Assembly: GCA_004144595.1 (NCBI GenBank)
Contig: SEEM01000001.1
Location: forward strand, 1 to 64,000
Source: Hyphomicrobiales bacterium
GTDB taxonomy: Bacteria; Pseudomonadota; Alphaproteobacteria; Rhizobiales; Beijerinckiaceae
Length of the DNA: 64,000 nt
Direction: 5' to 3'
A program made the position numbers and the translations under genes. Below the pieces are notes generated by a model. That model had not been told where the DNA came from, did no database searches, and was given only the letters and a program-made list of their open reading frames with translations. Below, piece by piece: positions 1-8,500 of this stretch. Position 1 is the stretch's first letter; each line of letters begins with the position of its first letter.

Positions 1-698
1 GCCGGCAGGAGTTCGCTTTCGCCGGAGGCGATCAGGACCTCTTCTTCCGTACCGATGATGAGATCGCAGCCGGGCAGGACCGTCTTCATCCGCTCGGAGA
101 CGGCCTGCGAGGCGATATAGCGATTGTCGCCGGCATCATGGCCGGCGAGACCCCAGAGGTTCGGGCGGTAGTCGATGTCGAGCACGACCTTGCCGCCGTT
201 GCCGCGCATCAGCTTCATCGCCTTGCGCTGGGCGGCTTCGGGCTTGGCCTGAGCGAAATGCGTGCCGGTGACGACGACGGCGCGAGCCCTGGCGATGAAG
301 GCGGGGTCGATATCGCCTTCCTCCAGCGCCATGTCGGCGCAGTTCTCGCGGTAGAACAGCAGCGGGAAGGATTTGTCGCTCTCGACCGAGAGGATGGCGA
401 GCGCGGTCAGGCGCTCGGGGTCGGTCTTGAGCCCGTCTAGATTCACCCCCTCGCGCGCGAGCTGCTCGTGCAGGAAGCGGCCGAACTGCTCGTTGCCGAC
501 GCGGGTGAGCAGGGCCGAGCGCAGGCCGAGCCGGGCGGTGCCGATCGCGATATTGGCCGGGCAGCCGCCGACCGACTTGGCGAAGGAGGTGACATCCTCC
601 AGCCGCGAGCCGATCTGTTGGCCGTAGAGATCGACCGAGGCGCGCCCGATGGTGATGACGTCGAGCGCGTGGCCCGATCCGCCGAGCGGTCCCGTCAT
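1..698 (-). CDS. iolC: 5-dehydro-2-deoxygluconokinase IolC, C-terminal part cut by window edge
   Basis: PfkB/ribokinase-family kinase that phosphorylates 5-dehydro-2-deoxy-D-gluconate in myo-inositol degradation. Only the first 232 codons are inside the window. The N-terminus reads LDVITIGRASVDLYGQQ and continues with FAKSVGGCPANIAIG and TARLGL, the sugar-binding start and GG motif of IolC proteins; further in, DIDYRPNLWG is also IolC-like. The ATG at 698 follows a GGGAGAG ribosome-binding site. It lies 106 bp downstream of the iolR gene on the same strand, with operator-like palindromes in the gap. In several rhizobia IolC is fused to a C-terminal DUF2090 aldolase-like domain; whether that is so here cannot be seen. 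Confidence 0.9.
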   Translation of the reverse strand, partial: MTGPLGGSGHALDVITIGRASVDLYGQQIGSRLEDVTSFAKSVGGCPANIAIGTARLGLRSALLTRVGNEQFGRFLHEQLAREGVNLDGLKTDPERLTALAILSVESDKSFPLLFYRENCADMALEEGDIDPAFIARARAVVVTGTHFAQAKPEAAQRKAMKLMRGNGGKVVLDIDYRPNLWGLAGHDAGDNRYIASQAVSERMKTVLPGCDLIIGTEEEVLIASGESELLP

Positions 699-748
699 AT
701 CTCTCTCCCGGCTGCGATGGTCATCGGAGCCGAAGGGCCCCTGTTGCC

Positions 749-797
749 GGAATGAAATAATAATTCCAATGTTTCGTCAATGCGGAATGTCTGTTCC
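749..797 (-). promoter_or_regulatory. Candidate IolR operator(s) upstream of iolC
   Basis: Positions 784-797 are exactly GGAA-N6-TTCC (GGAATGTCTGTTCC). A second inverted repeat, GGAAT-N9-ATTCC, is at 749-767. GGAA-N6-TTCC is, as I recall, the motif described for the RpiR-type IolR of Sinorhizobium meliloti. Both sites sit in the AT-rich gap between iolR and iolC, where a repressor would control iolC. Binding is inferred. Confidence 0.6.
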
Positions 798-804
798 TAA
801 AGTT

Positions 805-1674
805 TTAGGTGCCCCCACCACGCCGGCCTTTACCGCGCCCCGTCCGGCGTGCCTCGCCGACGCCGACGGCGAGCGCCATCGAGAGCGCCATGGTCGAGGC
901 CAACGTGCGGAATCCGCCGAAATCGGCCTCGGCGACTTCGAACCAGAGCTTGGCGATGCTGGCGAGTGGGGAGAAGGCGCTGTCGGTGATGGCGACAAGC
1001 GGCACGCCGCGCTCGGCGAGGCCGCGGGCATCCTCGATGGTGGCGGGCGCATAGGGCGAGAAGCTGATGACGAGGACGGCGTCCTTGGGCGTAGCGAAGG
1101 AGATCATCTCGGGATCGAGCCCGGCCGCGGATTCAATCATCTGGTTGCGGACCTCGAGCTTGCCGAGCGCATAGGCCAGATAGCTCGCAACCGGGTAGGA
1201 GCGGCGCCGGGCGAGGATATAGATCGTCTCGGCGCGGGCGAGCACATCGATCGCGCGGTCGAGCGTCGCTTCGTCGAGGGTGCGGCTCATCACGTCGAGC
1301 GATTTGCGCGAGGCGGTCAGGAAGCCGTCGAGGATGCGGTGATTGCCCGCGGCAGTGCCGTCGCCGACGCGCAGCGTATTGAGGCGCTCCTCGTAGCTGG
1401 AATTGCGCTCGCGCAGCCGCGCGCGGAAGACGCCCTGCAGGCTGGTGAACCCGTCGAAGCCGAGATGCTGGGCAAAGCGGATCAGGGTGGAAGGCTGGAC
1501 GCCGGCCGAGACCGCGATGCTGGCGGCCGTGCCGAAGGCGATCTCGTCGGGATTGTCGAGCGCATAGGCCGCGATCTGGGCGATGCGCTTGGGCAGGCTC
1601 TCGCGCTGGGCGAGGATCGATGCGCGCAATTCGTCGAAGTCGCGCGGCAGCTCCGCAACGGCGGTTTCGCTCAT
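805..1674 (-). CDS. iolR: RpiR-family transcriptional regulator, probable IolR
   Basis: 289-aa MurR/RpiR regulator: an N-terminal HTH_6 domain (about residues 10-85, with AASIAVSAGVQPSTLIRFAQ as the recognition region) followed by a sugar-phosphate-binding SIS domain (about 125-260, including ETIYILARRRSYPVA and DAVLVISFSPYAPATIEDA). The C-terminus ends in a short Arg/Gly/Lys-rich tail. The start chosen is the ATG at 1674 (MSETAVAELPRDF); longer upstream reading has no domain. It is directly upstream of iolC on the same strand and the gap carries a GGAA-N6-TTCC palindrome, so a role as inositol-responsive repressor is likely. Other RpiR regulators look alike; the IolR name rests on context. 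Confidence 0.85.
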   Translation of the reverse strand: MSETAVAELPRDFDELRASILAQRESLPKRIAQIAAYALDNPDEIAFGTAASIAVSAGVQPSTLIRFAQHLGFDGFTSLQGVFRARLRERNSSYEERLNTLRVGDGTAAGNHRILDGFLTASRKSLDVMSRTLDEATLDRAIDVLARAETIYILARRRSYPVASYLAYALGKLEVRNQMIESAAGLDPEMISFATPKDAVLVISFSPYAPATIEDARGLAERGVPLVAITDSAFSPLASIAKLWFEVAEADFGGFRTLASTMALSMALAVGVGEARRTGRGKGRRGGGT

Positions 1675-1785
1675 TATGGGTTCCAGTTGCCGTCCCTGTT
1701 GTCGACAGTTCTGGCAGCGAAGCGGAAATGGAGCAAGCGTTCCAGGGAAGGAATGGACGGTCGATGGGCGCGATGCAACCTCTCC

Positions 1786-1913
1786 GTCATGCTCGCCCTT
1801 GTGGCGAGCATCCACGTCTTAAATACCGCATGGCATGAAGGAAGACGTGGATGGTCGGGACAAGCCCGACCATGACGGCATGGTATCGATTCCTGGAGCT
1901 TCGCCCGAGAATG
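1786..1913. repeat. Composite intergenic palindrome, GTCAT...ATGAC family
   Basis: Intergenic block between iolR and the SDR gene. It starts GTCATGCTCGCC and contains two further ATGAC ends, at 1871-1875 (after CCCGACC) and 1909-1913 (after CGCCCGAGA). Internal inverted pairs include GACGTGGATGGTCGGG/CCCGACCATGAC. It is related to the cleaner copies at 9356, 25126, 29841, 33223 and 35699. Confidence 0.65.
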
Positions 1914-1923
1914 ACGCGGTGAC

Positions 1924-2727
1924 TCAGACCAGCGGCGCTGTCGTGCAGCTCTGGCCGCCATCGACCGGCAGGCAGACGCCGGTGATGAACTTCGCTTCGT
2001 CGGAGGCGAGGAAGACGGCCGCGTTGGCGATGTCCCAGGCGGTGCCCATCCTGCCCATCGGCACCTGTGCATCGCGGGCGGCGACCATTTCCTCGACCGA
2101 GGCGTATTGCGAGGAGATCTGCTTGTAGATCAGCGGCGTGTCGATCAGCCCGGGCATGATGCAGTTCGCCCGGATGCCCTGCCTGGCATATTGCATCGCG
2201 AGTGCGACCGTCGCCTGGTTCACCGCTGCCTTGGTGGCGTAATAGGCAAAGTACGGGTAGCCGGTCCAGCGGATGGCGGCGAGCGAAGAGATGTTGACGA
2301 TGGCGCCGCCGCCACCCTTCAGCATCTCCGGGATCACGGCCTTGGCGCAGCGATAGACCGAGCCGAGATTGAGCTGGAGCGAGGCGTTGAACTGCTCCTC
2401 CGACAATTCCACGGGGCCGCCCATATGGGTGACGCCGACATTGTTGTGGAGGATGTCGAGCCGGCCGAAATGCGTCACGGTCGCGGCGACGCAGGCCTCG
2501 ACCGAGGCGAGGTTCGTCACGTCGGCTGCGAGCGCCAGCGCCTTGCCGCCTTCGCCGGCGATGATCGCGGCGGTCTCTTCCGCCGCGGCCAGGTTCAGGT
2601 CGATGCAGGCGACGCAGGCACCTTCGCGGGCATAGGCGACGGCGGCGGCCTTGCCATTGCCCCAGCCGGGACCGGAGGAGCCGGCGCCGAAGACGATGGC
2701 GATCTTGCCCTTCAGCCGGTCGGCCAT
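1924..2727 (-). CDS. SDR-family NAD(P)-dependent oxidoreductase
   Basis: 267-aa classical short-chain dehydrogenase. It has a glycine-rich cofactor motif near residue 14 (GAGSSGPGWGNGKAAA), NNVG of the central sheet, the catalytic Ser in NISSLAAI and the YxxxK pair in YYATKAAV. The C-terminal FLASDEAKFITG and VCLPVDGG are typical of 3-ketoacyl/alcohol dehydrogenase-type SDRs. No specific substrate can be read. It is downstream of the TRAP transporter genes on the same strand and probably oxidises a hydroxyl group of the imported compound or one of its CoA esters. Confidence 0.88.
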   Translation of the reverse strand: MADRLKGKIAIVFGAGSSGPGWGNGKAAAVAYAREGACVACIDLNLAAAEETAAIIAGEGGKALALAADVTNLASVEACVAATVTHFGRLDILHNNVGVTHMGGPVELSEEQFNASLQLNLGSVYRCAKAVIPEMLKGGGGAIVNISSLAAIRWTGYPYFAYYATKAAVNQATVALAMQYARQGIRANCIMPGLIDTPLIYKQISSQYASVEEMVAARDAQVPMGRMGTAWDIANAAVFLASDEAKFITGVCLPVDGGQSCTTAPLV

Positions 2728-2760
2728 GGTGGTCGGTCTTTCGATATCAAAAACAAGTGT

Positions 2761-2801
2761 GGGTCACCCCGGGCCTGCGCTTGGCCTGCCCGGGGTGACC
2801 C
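2761..2801 (-). other. Perfect 14-bp stem hairpin between dctP and the SDR gene
   Basis: GGGTCACCCCGGGC at 2761-2774 and GCCCGGGGTGACCC at 2788-2801 form a perfect stem with a 13-nt loop. There is no U-tract, so it is more likely an mRNA-stabilising or attenuating hairpin behind the binding-protein cistron than a full terminator. High expression of a periplasmic binding protein relative to its neighbours is often set this way. Confidence 0.7.
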
Positions 2802-2822
2802 GCGTGAGCGCGTTGGCAGAGA

Positions 2823-3842
2823 TCAGCTCAGCGAGCTGCCGACCGCCTTCTCCAGGATCGCCCAGGCCTCGTCGCCGTACTTCTTCTTCCACTCGGCGTA
2901 GAAGCCGGCCTTGCGCAGCGCCTCGCGGAAGGCGTCGGCCTTGGTCTCGTTGATGGTCATGCCCTTGGAGGCGAGCTCGCCCTGCAGGCCGGCATTGAGC
3001 TTGGCGACGTCGTCACGCTCGAGCAACGCGGCGGCGTTGATGTTCTTGGCGACGATGGCGCGCAGGTCTTCCGGGAGACGCTCCCAGGCGCGGCGGTTGG
3101 CCAGGAACCAGAAGCCGTCCCACATGTGATTGGTCAGCGAGAGGTACTTCTGCACTTCGAAGAGCTTGGCCGTCGAAATGATCGCGAGCGGGTTCTCCTG
3201 GCCGTCGACCACCTTGGTCTGCAGCGCGGTGTAGACCTCGGCGAAGTTGATCGAGGCCGGGGCCGACTGGAAGGCGGTGAACATCGAGGTCCAGAGCGGC
3301 GAGACCGGCACGCGGATCTTGAAGCCCTTGAGATCGTCGGGCGTGCTGACCGGGCCCTTGGACGAGGTGATCTGGCGGAAGCCGTTGTCCCAGATCTTGT
3401 CCATGACGACGAGGTTGGCCTTGTTGATCTGGCCGCGGACGTAAGTGCCGAGCTCGCCGTCCATCGCCTTCCAGACGGCGTCGTAGTTCGGGAAGGCGAA
3501 GCCGATGCCCGAAAGCGAGGCATTGGCGACGAGCGTCGACAGGATCAGCGGCGAGAGCGTGAAGAACTCGACGCCGCCGGAGCGGACCTGGCTCAGCATG
3601 TCGGTGTCGGAGCCGAGCTGGTTGTTCGGGAAGATCTGGATGTCGACCCGGCCGTTGGTCTCCTGCTTGATCTTGGCCACCGCCTCGTTGGCGCGTGCAT
3701 TCATCGGGTGCGCGACGGGCAGGTTGTTGGCGTATTTATAGGTGAACTCGGCAGCCTGCGCATTGGCGCGGCCGATATGGAAGGTGCCGATGGCGGAAGC
3801 GGCGGCTGTCGCCTGGAGCAGGGTGCGGCGCGAGATGGTCAT
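2823..3842 (-). CDS. dctP: TRAP transporter substrate-binding protein, DctP family
   Basis: 339-aa periplasmic solute-binding protein. The N-terminus MTISRRTLLQATAAASA has a twin-arginine motif and hydrophobic core, with cleavage expected around AQA (residues 27-30). The mature part has family features: HPMNARANEAVAKIKQETNG, FPNNQLGSDTDMLSQVRSG, and KGFKIRVPVSP, which contains the carboxylate-clamping Arg of DctP proteins, followed by EVYTALQTKVVDGQENP. It delivers a carboxylate to the membrane DctQM protein encoded 43 bp downstream at 3886... read in transcription order, dctQM comes first and dctP second. The ligand is not deducible. Confidence 0.93.
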   Translation of the reverse strand: MTISRRTLLQATAAASAIGTFHIGRANAQAAEFTYKYANNLPVAHPMNARANEAVAKIKQETNGRVDIQIFPNNQLGSDTDMLSQVRSGGVEFFTLSPLILSTLVANASLSGIGFAFPNYDAVWKAMDGELGTYVRGQINKANLVVMDKIWDNGFRQITSSKGPVSTPDDLKGFKIRVPVSPLWTSMFTAFQSAPASINFAEVYTALQTKVVDGQENPLAIISTAKLFEVQKYLSLTNHMWDGFWFLANRRAWERLPEDLRAIVAKNINAAALLERDDVAKLNAGLQGELASKGMTINETKADAFREALRKAGFYAEWKKKYGDEAWAILEKAVGSSLS

Positions 3843-3885
3843 GGGCGTTTCTCCTCGGGGATTGTCTGGTTTCTTGTTGTGAGCT

Positions 3886-5754
3886 TCACAGCACCCAGGT
3901 CGAGAGACCGGGCACCAGGGCGATGACGATGAGGCCGACGATCAGGGCGATGAGATAGGGCCAGATCGCGCCCATCGCCTCGTCGGGCGAGACGTTGCCG
4001 ATCTTGCAGGCGATATAGAAGCCGATGCCGATCGGCGGCGCCATCAGGCCGATATTCATCGCGGTGACCACGACCATCGAGTAATGCACGTCGTTGATGC
4101 CGAGATTCTTGGCGATCGGGAACATCAGCGGCGCCATCAGCACGATCGCCGGCAGACCTTCCAGCACGCAGCCGAGGATCATGAAGACGACGATGGTGAC
4201 CGCCATGAAGGTGAGCCAGCCTCCGGGCAGGTTTGCCATGAAGGTGGCGAGGTCGCGGGCGAAGCCGGTCTGGGTCAGTGCCCAGGCCATGGCGAGCGCC
4301 GTGCCGAGAATGACCAGGATCGCGCCGGAGAGCGCCGCCGTCTCCACCAGCATCTGGTAGAACTTGCGCGGGCTGATGCCGCCGTAGAGCACGATGCCGA
4401 TGACAAGGGCATAGAGCACGGCGATGGTCGAGACCTCGGTCGCGGTGGCGACACCGCCGCCGACCGCGGCGCGGATGATGAAGGGCAGGATGAGGGCGGG
4501 CGCCGCGACGAGCGCGACCTTGCCGATCACCGCGAACGGCGCGCGGCGCACGCCCTTCATGTCCTCCGCCGCGGCCTTCCAGCGGGCGAGGCCGGCAAGC
4601 GCGACGAGGAGCACGCCGGCGATGACGAAGCCCGCATTGAACAGGCCCGCGATCGAGACGCCGGCGACGGAGCCGAGCACGATCAGCACGATCGAGGGCG
4701 GCACGGTATCGGCCATGGCGGCGCCGGTCGAAAGCAGCGCGATCAGGTCCTTGGGCTTGTAGCCGCGCCGCTTCATCTCCGGGAAAAGCGCGGGCGCGAC
4801 CGTCGCCATGTCCGAGACCTTGGAGCCCGAGATGCCCGAGACGAGATAGAGCGAACCGAGCAGAACATAGGACATGCCGGCGCGGACATGGCCGAGCAGG
4901 GAGGCCAGGAAATCGACGATCGCCTTGCCCATGCCGGTGGCATCGAGGATGCAGCCGAGCAGCACGAAGATCGGCACCGAGAGCAGGATGAGGCTCGACA
5001 TGCCCTCGTCCATGCGCCCGATCATCACGATCATCGGGACATTGGTCGAGAAGGCGAGGAAGGCGAGCGTGCCAAGCCCGAAGCAGAAGGCGATCGGAAC
5101 GCCCGCGACAAGGCAGGCGGCGACGACGCAAACCAGGAAGATCAGGATGTTGTAGTAGCCGAGGGTCTTCAGCGTCGGCCCGAGCAGCCAGAAGGCGAGG
5201 GCGAGCGCGCCGATAATCAGGACCGAAGTCGTGATGTCGGCCAGGCGACCGGTCTTGAAGGTATAGCGGATCGTCAGCAGCAGCATCAGCACGATGCCGA
5301 CCGCGATGCCTGAGACTCGCCAGCTGACAGGGATATTGAGGGCGGCCGAGGTGACGTAGCTTTCTTCCACCGCGTAATCGATGGCCGGATAGACCATCGC
5401 AGCGAGGAACGCGGCAACGGCGGTGAGCGCCAGCGTCTCGACGAATGCGCGCAGGCGCGGCGGCATCATGCCGACGAAGAGCGTCAGCCGCAGATGCTCG
5501 TTGCGATCGACCGCGATCGCGGCACCGAGCATGGCGAGCCAGATGAAGGAGATCGAGGCGACCTCGTCGACCCAGACGAAGGGCAGCGAGAAGACATAAC
5601 GCGAGATCACGCCCAGCAGCAGCACGCCGATGATGAAGGCGACCAGCGCGGCGGCGACCATCTCGACCGGCCGCATGATGGCGGAGCCGGGACGCGCGTC
5701 GGCGTTCTCGCTCAGGTTCTCGGGAATATGCAGGGTATCGGCGACATCGCTCAT
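3886..5754 (-). CDS. dctQM: TRAP transporter fused permease, DctQ-DctM
   Basis: 622-aa inner-membrane protein. The first ~190 residues are a DctQ small permease (four membrane segments; VWVDEVASISFIWLAMLGAA is the hallmark region), fused to a DctM large permease of about 12 segments with GVPIAFCFGLG, SGISGSKVSDMA and ADTVPPSIVLIVLGS. It couples Na+ or proton entry to uptake of the substrate bound by DctP. It is the first gene of the minus-strand unit dctQM-dctP-SDR and is divergent from the IclR gene, with two 13-bp palindromes in the shared promoter region. Confidence 0.93.
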   Translation of the reverse strand: MSDVADTLHIPENLSENADARPGSAIMRPVEMVAAALVAFIIGVLLLGVISRYVFSLPFVWVDEVASISFIWLAMLGAAIAVDRNEHLRLTLFVGMMPPRLRAFVETLALTAVAAFLAAMVYPAIDYAVEESYVTSAALNIPVSWRVSGIAVGIVLMLLLTIRYTFKTGRLADITTSVLIIGALALAFWLLGPTLKTLGYYNILIFLVCVVAACLVAGVPIAFCFGLGTLAFLAFSTNVPMIVMIGRMDEGMSSLILLSVPIFVLLGCILDATGMGKAIVDFLASLLGHVRAGMSYVLLGSLYLVSGISGSKVSDMATVAPALFPEMKRRGYKPKDLIALLSTGAAMADTVPPSIVLIVLGSVAGVSIAGLFNAGFVIAGVLLVALAGLARWKAAAEDMKGVRRAPFAVIGKVALVAAPALILPFIIRAAVGGGVATATEVSTIAVLYALVIGIVLYGGISPRKFYQMLVETAALSGAILVILGTALAMAWALTQTGFARDLATFMANLPGGWLTFMAVTIVVFMILGCVLEGLPAIVLMAPLMFPIAKNLGINDVHYSMVVVTAMNIGLMAPPIGIGFYIACKIGNVSPDEAMGAIWPYLIALIVGLIVIALVPGLSTWVL

Positions 5755-5867
5755 GCGGCGGCCCTAGATGCCGGTCGCAATCCGCCCGCTATGCAGGATG
5801 CCCTGAGGGCCATCGTTCCGTTCCTCCCTTCGCGCCGATCTTGTGATGTCGTCGGCGTCGATTACGG

Positions 5868-5880
5868 TCCACACTGTGAA
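5868..5880. promoter_or_regulatory. Candidate IclR-type operator, distal copy
   Basis: TCCACACTGTGAA is a 13-bp imperfect palindrome with the same layout as TCCATA-A-TATGGA at 5974-5986; together they give TCCAYA-N-TRTGRA. It lies 114 bp upstream of the dctQM start codon. Binding by the adjacent IclR protein is inferred. Confidence 0.45.
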
Positions 5881-5973
5881 TAGCCAGGCAGCGGGACGGG
5901 CCGCAGATTACACGAGGGAAGCGGCATTGCAATCCGCAAAGCGCCCATCTAGGGTTGGGAGATAAGAATAAGG

Positions 5974-5986
5974 TCCATAATATGGA
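5974..5986. promoter_or_regulatory. Candidate IclR autoregulatory operator over the start codon
   Basis: TCCATA-A-TATGGA, a perfect inverted repeat with a one-base centre, overlaps the ATG (5982-5984) of the IclR gene. Occupancy would block both transcription and translation initiation of the regulator. Centre-to-centre distance to the matching site at 5868-5880 is 106 bp, close to ten helical turns. Confidence 0.5.
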
Positions 5987-6869
5987 TCGCCTGGAGGAGC
6001 GCTTGCCGCAGAATTCCTTGGCCGAGGCCGGGTTGTCCGGCTCGCAGAGCGTCGACCGCGCTCTGGGGCTGCTTTCGCTGATCGGGCGGCAGCCGGCCGA
6101 AGGCCTGTCGCTCAGCGAGATCGTCTCAGACAGCGGGCTCAACAAGCCGACCACCCGGCGCCTGCTGCTGGCTTTGATGCGGGCGGGCCTGGTCGAGCAG
6201 GAGCCGCAGACGCGGCATTATTGCCTGGGCGAAGAGGCCTTTGTGCTCGGCGTGCTGGCGGCGCGGCGCCACGGCTTGCTCGAGATCGCGGTGGATGGCC
6301 TGCGGCGGCTTTCTGCGGAGACGCAGGACACGAGCTTCCTCACCGTTCGGCGCGAGAACTACGCGATCTGCCTGCATCGGGAGGAGGGTACCTATCCGGT
6401 GCGGACCCATGCTTTGCAGGCCGGCGACCAGCATCCGCTGGGTGTCGGCGCCGGCTCGCTCGCCTTGCTGGCGGCGCTGCCTGACGACGATGTGGACCGG
6501 GTCATCGCCGCCAACGAGGCGGTTTTGCTGGCGCGCTATTCCGGCTTCGCGCCCGATGCCTTGCGGGTCGATATCGCCGGGACGCGCGAGCGCGGCTTTT
6601 CGCTCAATCCGGGCCGGCTCGTCGCCAGTTCATGGGGCATCGGCCGGGCTTTCCGCTATCCGGACGGGCGGGTCGCGGGGGCTCTTTCGATCGCCGCGAT
6701 CGACAGCCGGATGGCGCCGGCCCGGCAGGCGGAACTCGCCGTCCTGCTGGTGCGGGAGGCCGAGCGGCTGGAAGCGCTGCTCAAGCAGATGTTCGTATCC
6801 AAGCGGGCCCCGCGGCCTACCATGGCCGCCGCACCGCGATCCATCGAGACAGGGAGAGCCGCACGATGA
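5982..6869 (+). CDS. IclR-family transcriptional regulator
   Basis: 295-aa regulator with an N-terminal winged helix (residues about 22-85: SVDRALGLLSLIGRQ, LSLSEIVSDSGLNKPTTRRL) and a C-terminal IclR effector domain (about 100-270: HALQAGDQHPLGVGAGSLAL, DGRVAGALSIAAI). The ATG at 5982 is preferred over a TTG at 5955 because AAGG stands 8 nt before it. The stop overlaps the start of the CoA ligase by ATGA at 6866-6869, so both are translated from one message. It is divergent from the TRAP genes and is the obvious local regulator of uptake and activation. Confidence 0.92.
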   Translation: MDRLEERLPQNSLAEAGLSGSQSVDRALGLLSLIGRQPAEGLSLSEIVSDSGLNKPTTRRLLLALMRAGLVEQEPQTRHYCLGEEAFVLGVLAARRHGLLEIAVDGLRRLSAETQDTSFLTVRRENYAICLHREEGTYPVRTHALQAGDQHPLGVGAGSLALLAALPDDDVDRVIAANEAVLLARYSGFAPDALRVDIAGTRERGFSLNPGRLVASSWGIGRAFRYPDGRVAGALSIAAIDSRMAPARQAELAVLLVREAERLEALLKQMFVSKRAPRPTMAAAPRSIETGRAAR

Positions 6870-8500
6870 GCTCTGCAAAAGCAGCCCCGAGCGGGCGCGT
6901 CGTGCCGATGACGCGGCGCGTGATGAACCTCGCCCATATCGCGACGCAGAACGCGCGGCGCTTGGCCCGGCATCCCGCCTTCATCTGGGGCGAGAAGGTG
7001 TTGGACTGGGCCGAGATCGATGCGCAGGCCTCGGCATTGGCGGCGGGCCTGCGGGCGCGCGGCATCGGCAAGGGCGACCGCCTGCTCGTCCATTCCAAGA
7101 ACTGCGACGCGATGTTCGTTTCGATGTTCGCGACCTTCCGTCTCGGCGCCGTCTGGGTGCCGACGAATTTCCGCCTGCTGCCGGACGAGGTCGCCTATCT
7201 CGCCACGGCGTCCGGGGCGAAGGGCTTCCTCTGCCATGGCGACTTCCCGGAGCATGCGGCGGCGGTCGCGGCTGCCAATCCGGCGCCGGAGTTCATCTGG
7301 CGGATCGGGCAGGGCGCGTTCGGCGAGGACGAGGTCGGTGCGGTGATCGCGCGCCATCGCGGCGAGAGGGTCGAGAACGCCGCGGTCGAACATGACGATC
7401 CCTGCTGGTTCTTCTTCACCTCCGGCACGACCGGGCGCTCCAAGGCGGCGGTTCTGACCCATGGCCAGATGGGCTTCGTCATCACCAACCATCTCTGCGA
7501 CCTCGTGCCGGGCTCGACCGAGGCCGACGCCTCGCTGGTGGTGGCGCCGCTTTCGCATGGCGCGGGAGTGCACCAGTTGGTGATCTCGGCGCGCGGCGCG
7601 CCGTCGATCCTGTTGCCGACCGAGCGCTTCGACATCGACGAGGCCTATCGGCTCATCGCGAAGCACAAGATCAGCAACATCTTCACCGTTCCGACGATCC
7701 TGAAGATGCTGGTGGAGCACCCCGCCGTGGACCAGCACGATCATTCCAGCCTGCGCTACATCATCTATGCGGGCGCGCCGATGTATCGCGAGGACCAGAA
7801 AGCGGCGCTGAACAAGCTCGGCAAGGTGATCGTGCAGTATTTCGGGCTGGGCGAGGTGACCGGCAATATCACCGTGCTGCCTCCGGCCCTGCACGAAGCC
7901 GAAGACGGGCCGAATGCCCGCGTCGGCACTTGCGGTTTCGAGCGCACGGGCATGCAGGTGCAGATCCAGGACGAAGATGGCAAGGAAGTCGAGGCGGGCG
8001 TTCAGGGCGAGATCTGCGTGATCGGGCCGGCCGTCTTCGCCGGCTATTACGACAACCCCGAAGCCAATGCGAAGTCGTTCCGCAACGGCTGGTTCCGCAC
8101 CGGCGATCTCGGCCATATGGACGAGCAGGGCTTCGTCTACATCACTGGCCGGGCCTCGGACATGTACATCTCCGGCGGCTCCAACATCTATCCGCGCGAG
8201 ATCGAGGAGAAGATCCTGACGCATCCCGCGATTGCGGAAGTCGCGGTTCTCGGCGTGCCTGATCCGGTCTGGGGCGAGATCGGCATCGCGGTCTGCGTCA
8301 ACCGGCCGGGCCAGCATGCGACGGAAGCCGAAATCGCGGATTTCCTGTCGCCCAAGATCGCCCGCTACAAGATGCCGAAGCGCTTCCTGTTCTGGGATGC
8401 CCTGCCGAAATCCGGCTATGGCAAGGTGCCGAAGCGCCTGGTCAAGGACGAGCTGGAGAAGCGCGGCGAACTCGACTTCCTGAAGGGAAAGGCGTTGTGA
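6866..8500 (+). CDS. AMP-forming acyl-CoA synthetase / carboxylate-CoA ligase
   Basis: 544-aa ANL-superfamily ligase that activates a carboxylate with ATP and CoA. The adenylation P-loop is FFFTSGTTGRSKAAVLTHG, the A5-type motif is YFGLGEVTGN, the hinge region is GWFRTGDLGHMDEQGFVYITGRASD, and the C-terminal catalytic Lys lies in PKSGYGKVPKR. The start codon overlaps the IclR stop (ATGA), and its own stop overlaps the next gene (GTGA at 8497-8500). Coupling to the regulator and PPC gene points to a dedicated catabolic substrate, probably the compound imported by the TRAP system. Confidence 0.9.
   Translation: MSSAKAAPSGRVVPMTRRVMNLAHIATQNARRLARHPAFIWGEKVLDWAEIDAQASALAAGLRARGIGKGDRLLVHSKNCDAMFVSMFATFRLGAVWVPTNFRLLPDEVAYLATASGAKGFLCHGDFPEHAAAVAAANPAPEFIWRIGQGAFGEDEVGAVIARHRGERVENAAVEHDDPCWFFFTSGTTGRSKAAVLTHGQMGFVITNHLCDLVPGSTEADASLVVAPLSHGAGVHQLVISARGAPSILLPTERFDIDEAYRLIAKHKISNIFTVPTILKMLVEHPAVDQHDHSSLRYIIYAGAPMYREDQKAALNKLGKVIVQYFGLGEVTGNITVLPPALHEAEDGPNARVGTCGFERTGMQVQIQDEDGKEVEAGVQGEICVIGPAVFAGYYDNPEANAKSFRNGWFRTGDLGHMDEQGFVYITGRASDMYISGGSNIYPREIEEKILTHPAIAEVAVLGVPDPVWGEIGIAVCVNRPGQHATEAEIADFLSPKIARYKMPKRFLFWDALPKSGYGKVPKRLVKDELEKRGELDFLKGKAL

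Noticed and set aside
649-1875. A 408-aa plus-strand frame opposite iolR and iolC.
   Set aside because: Shadow of IolR; no RBS or family features.
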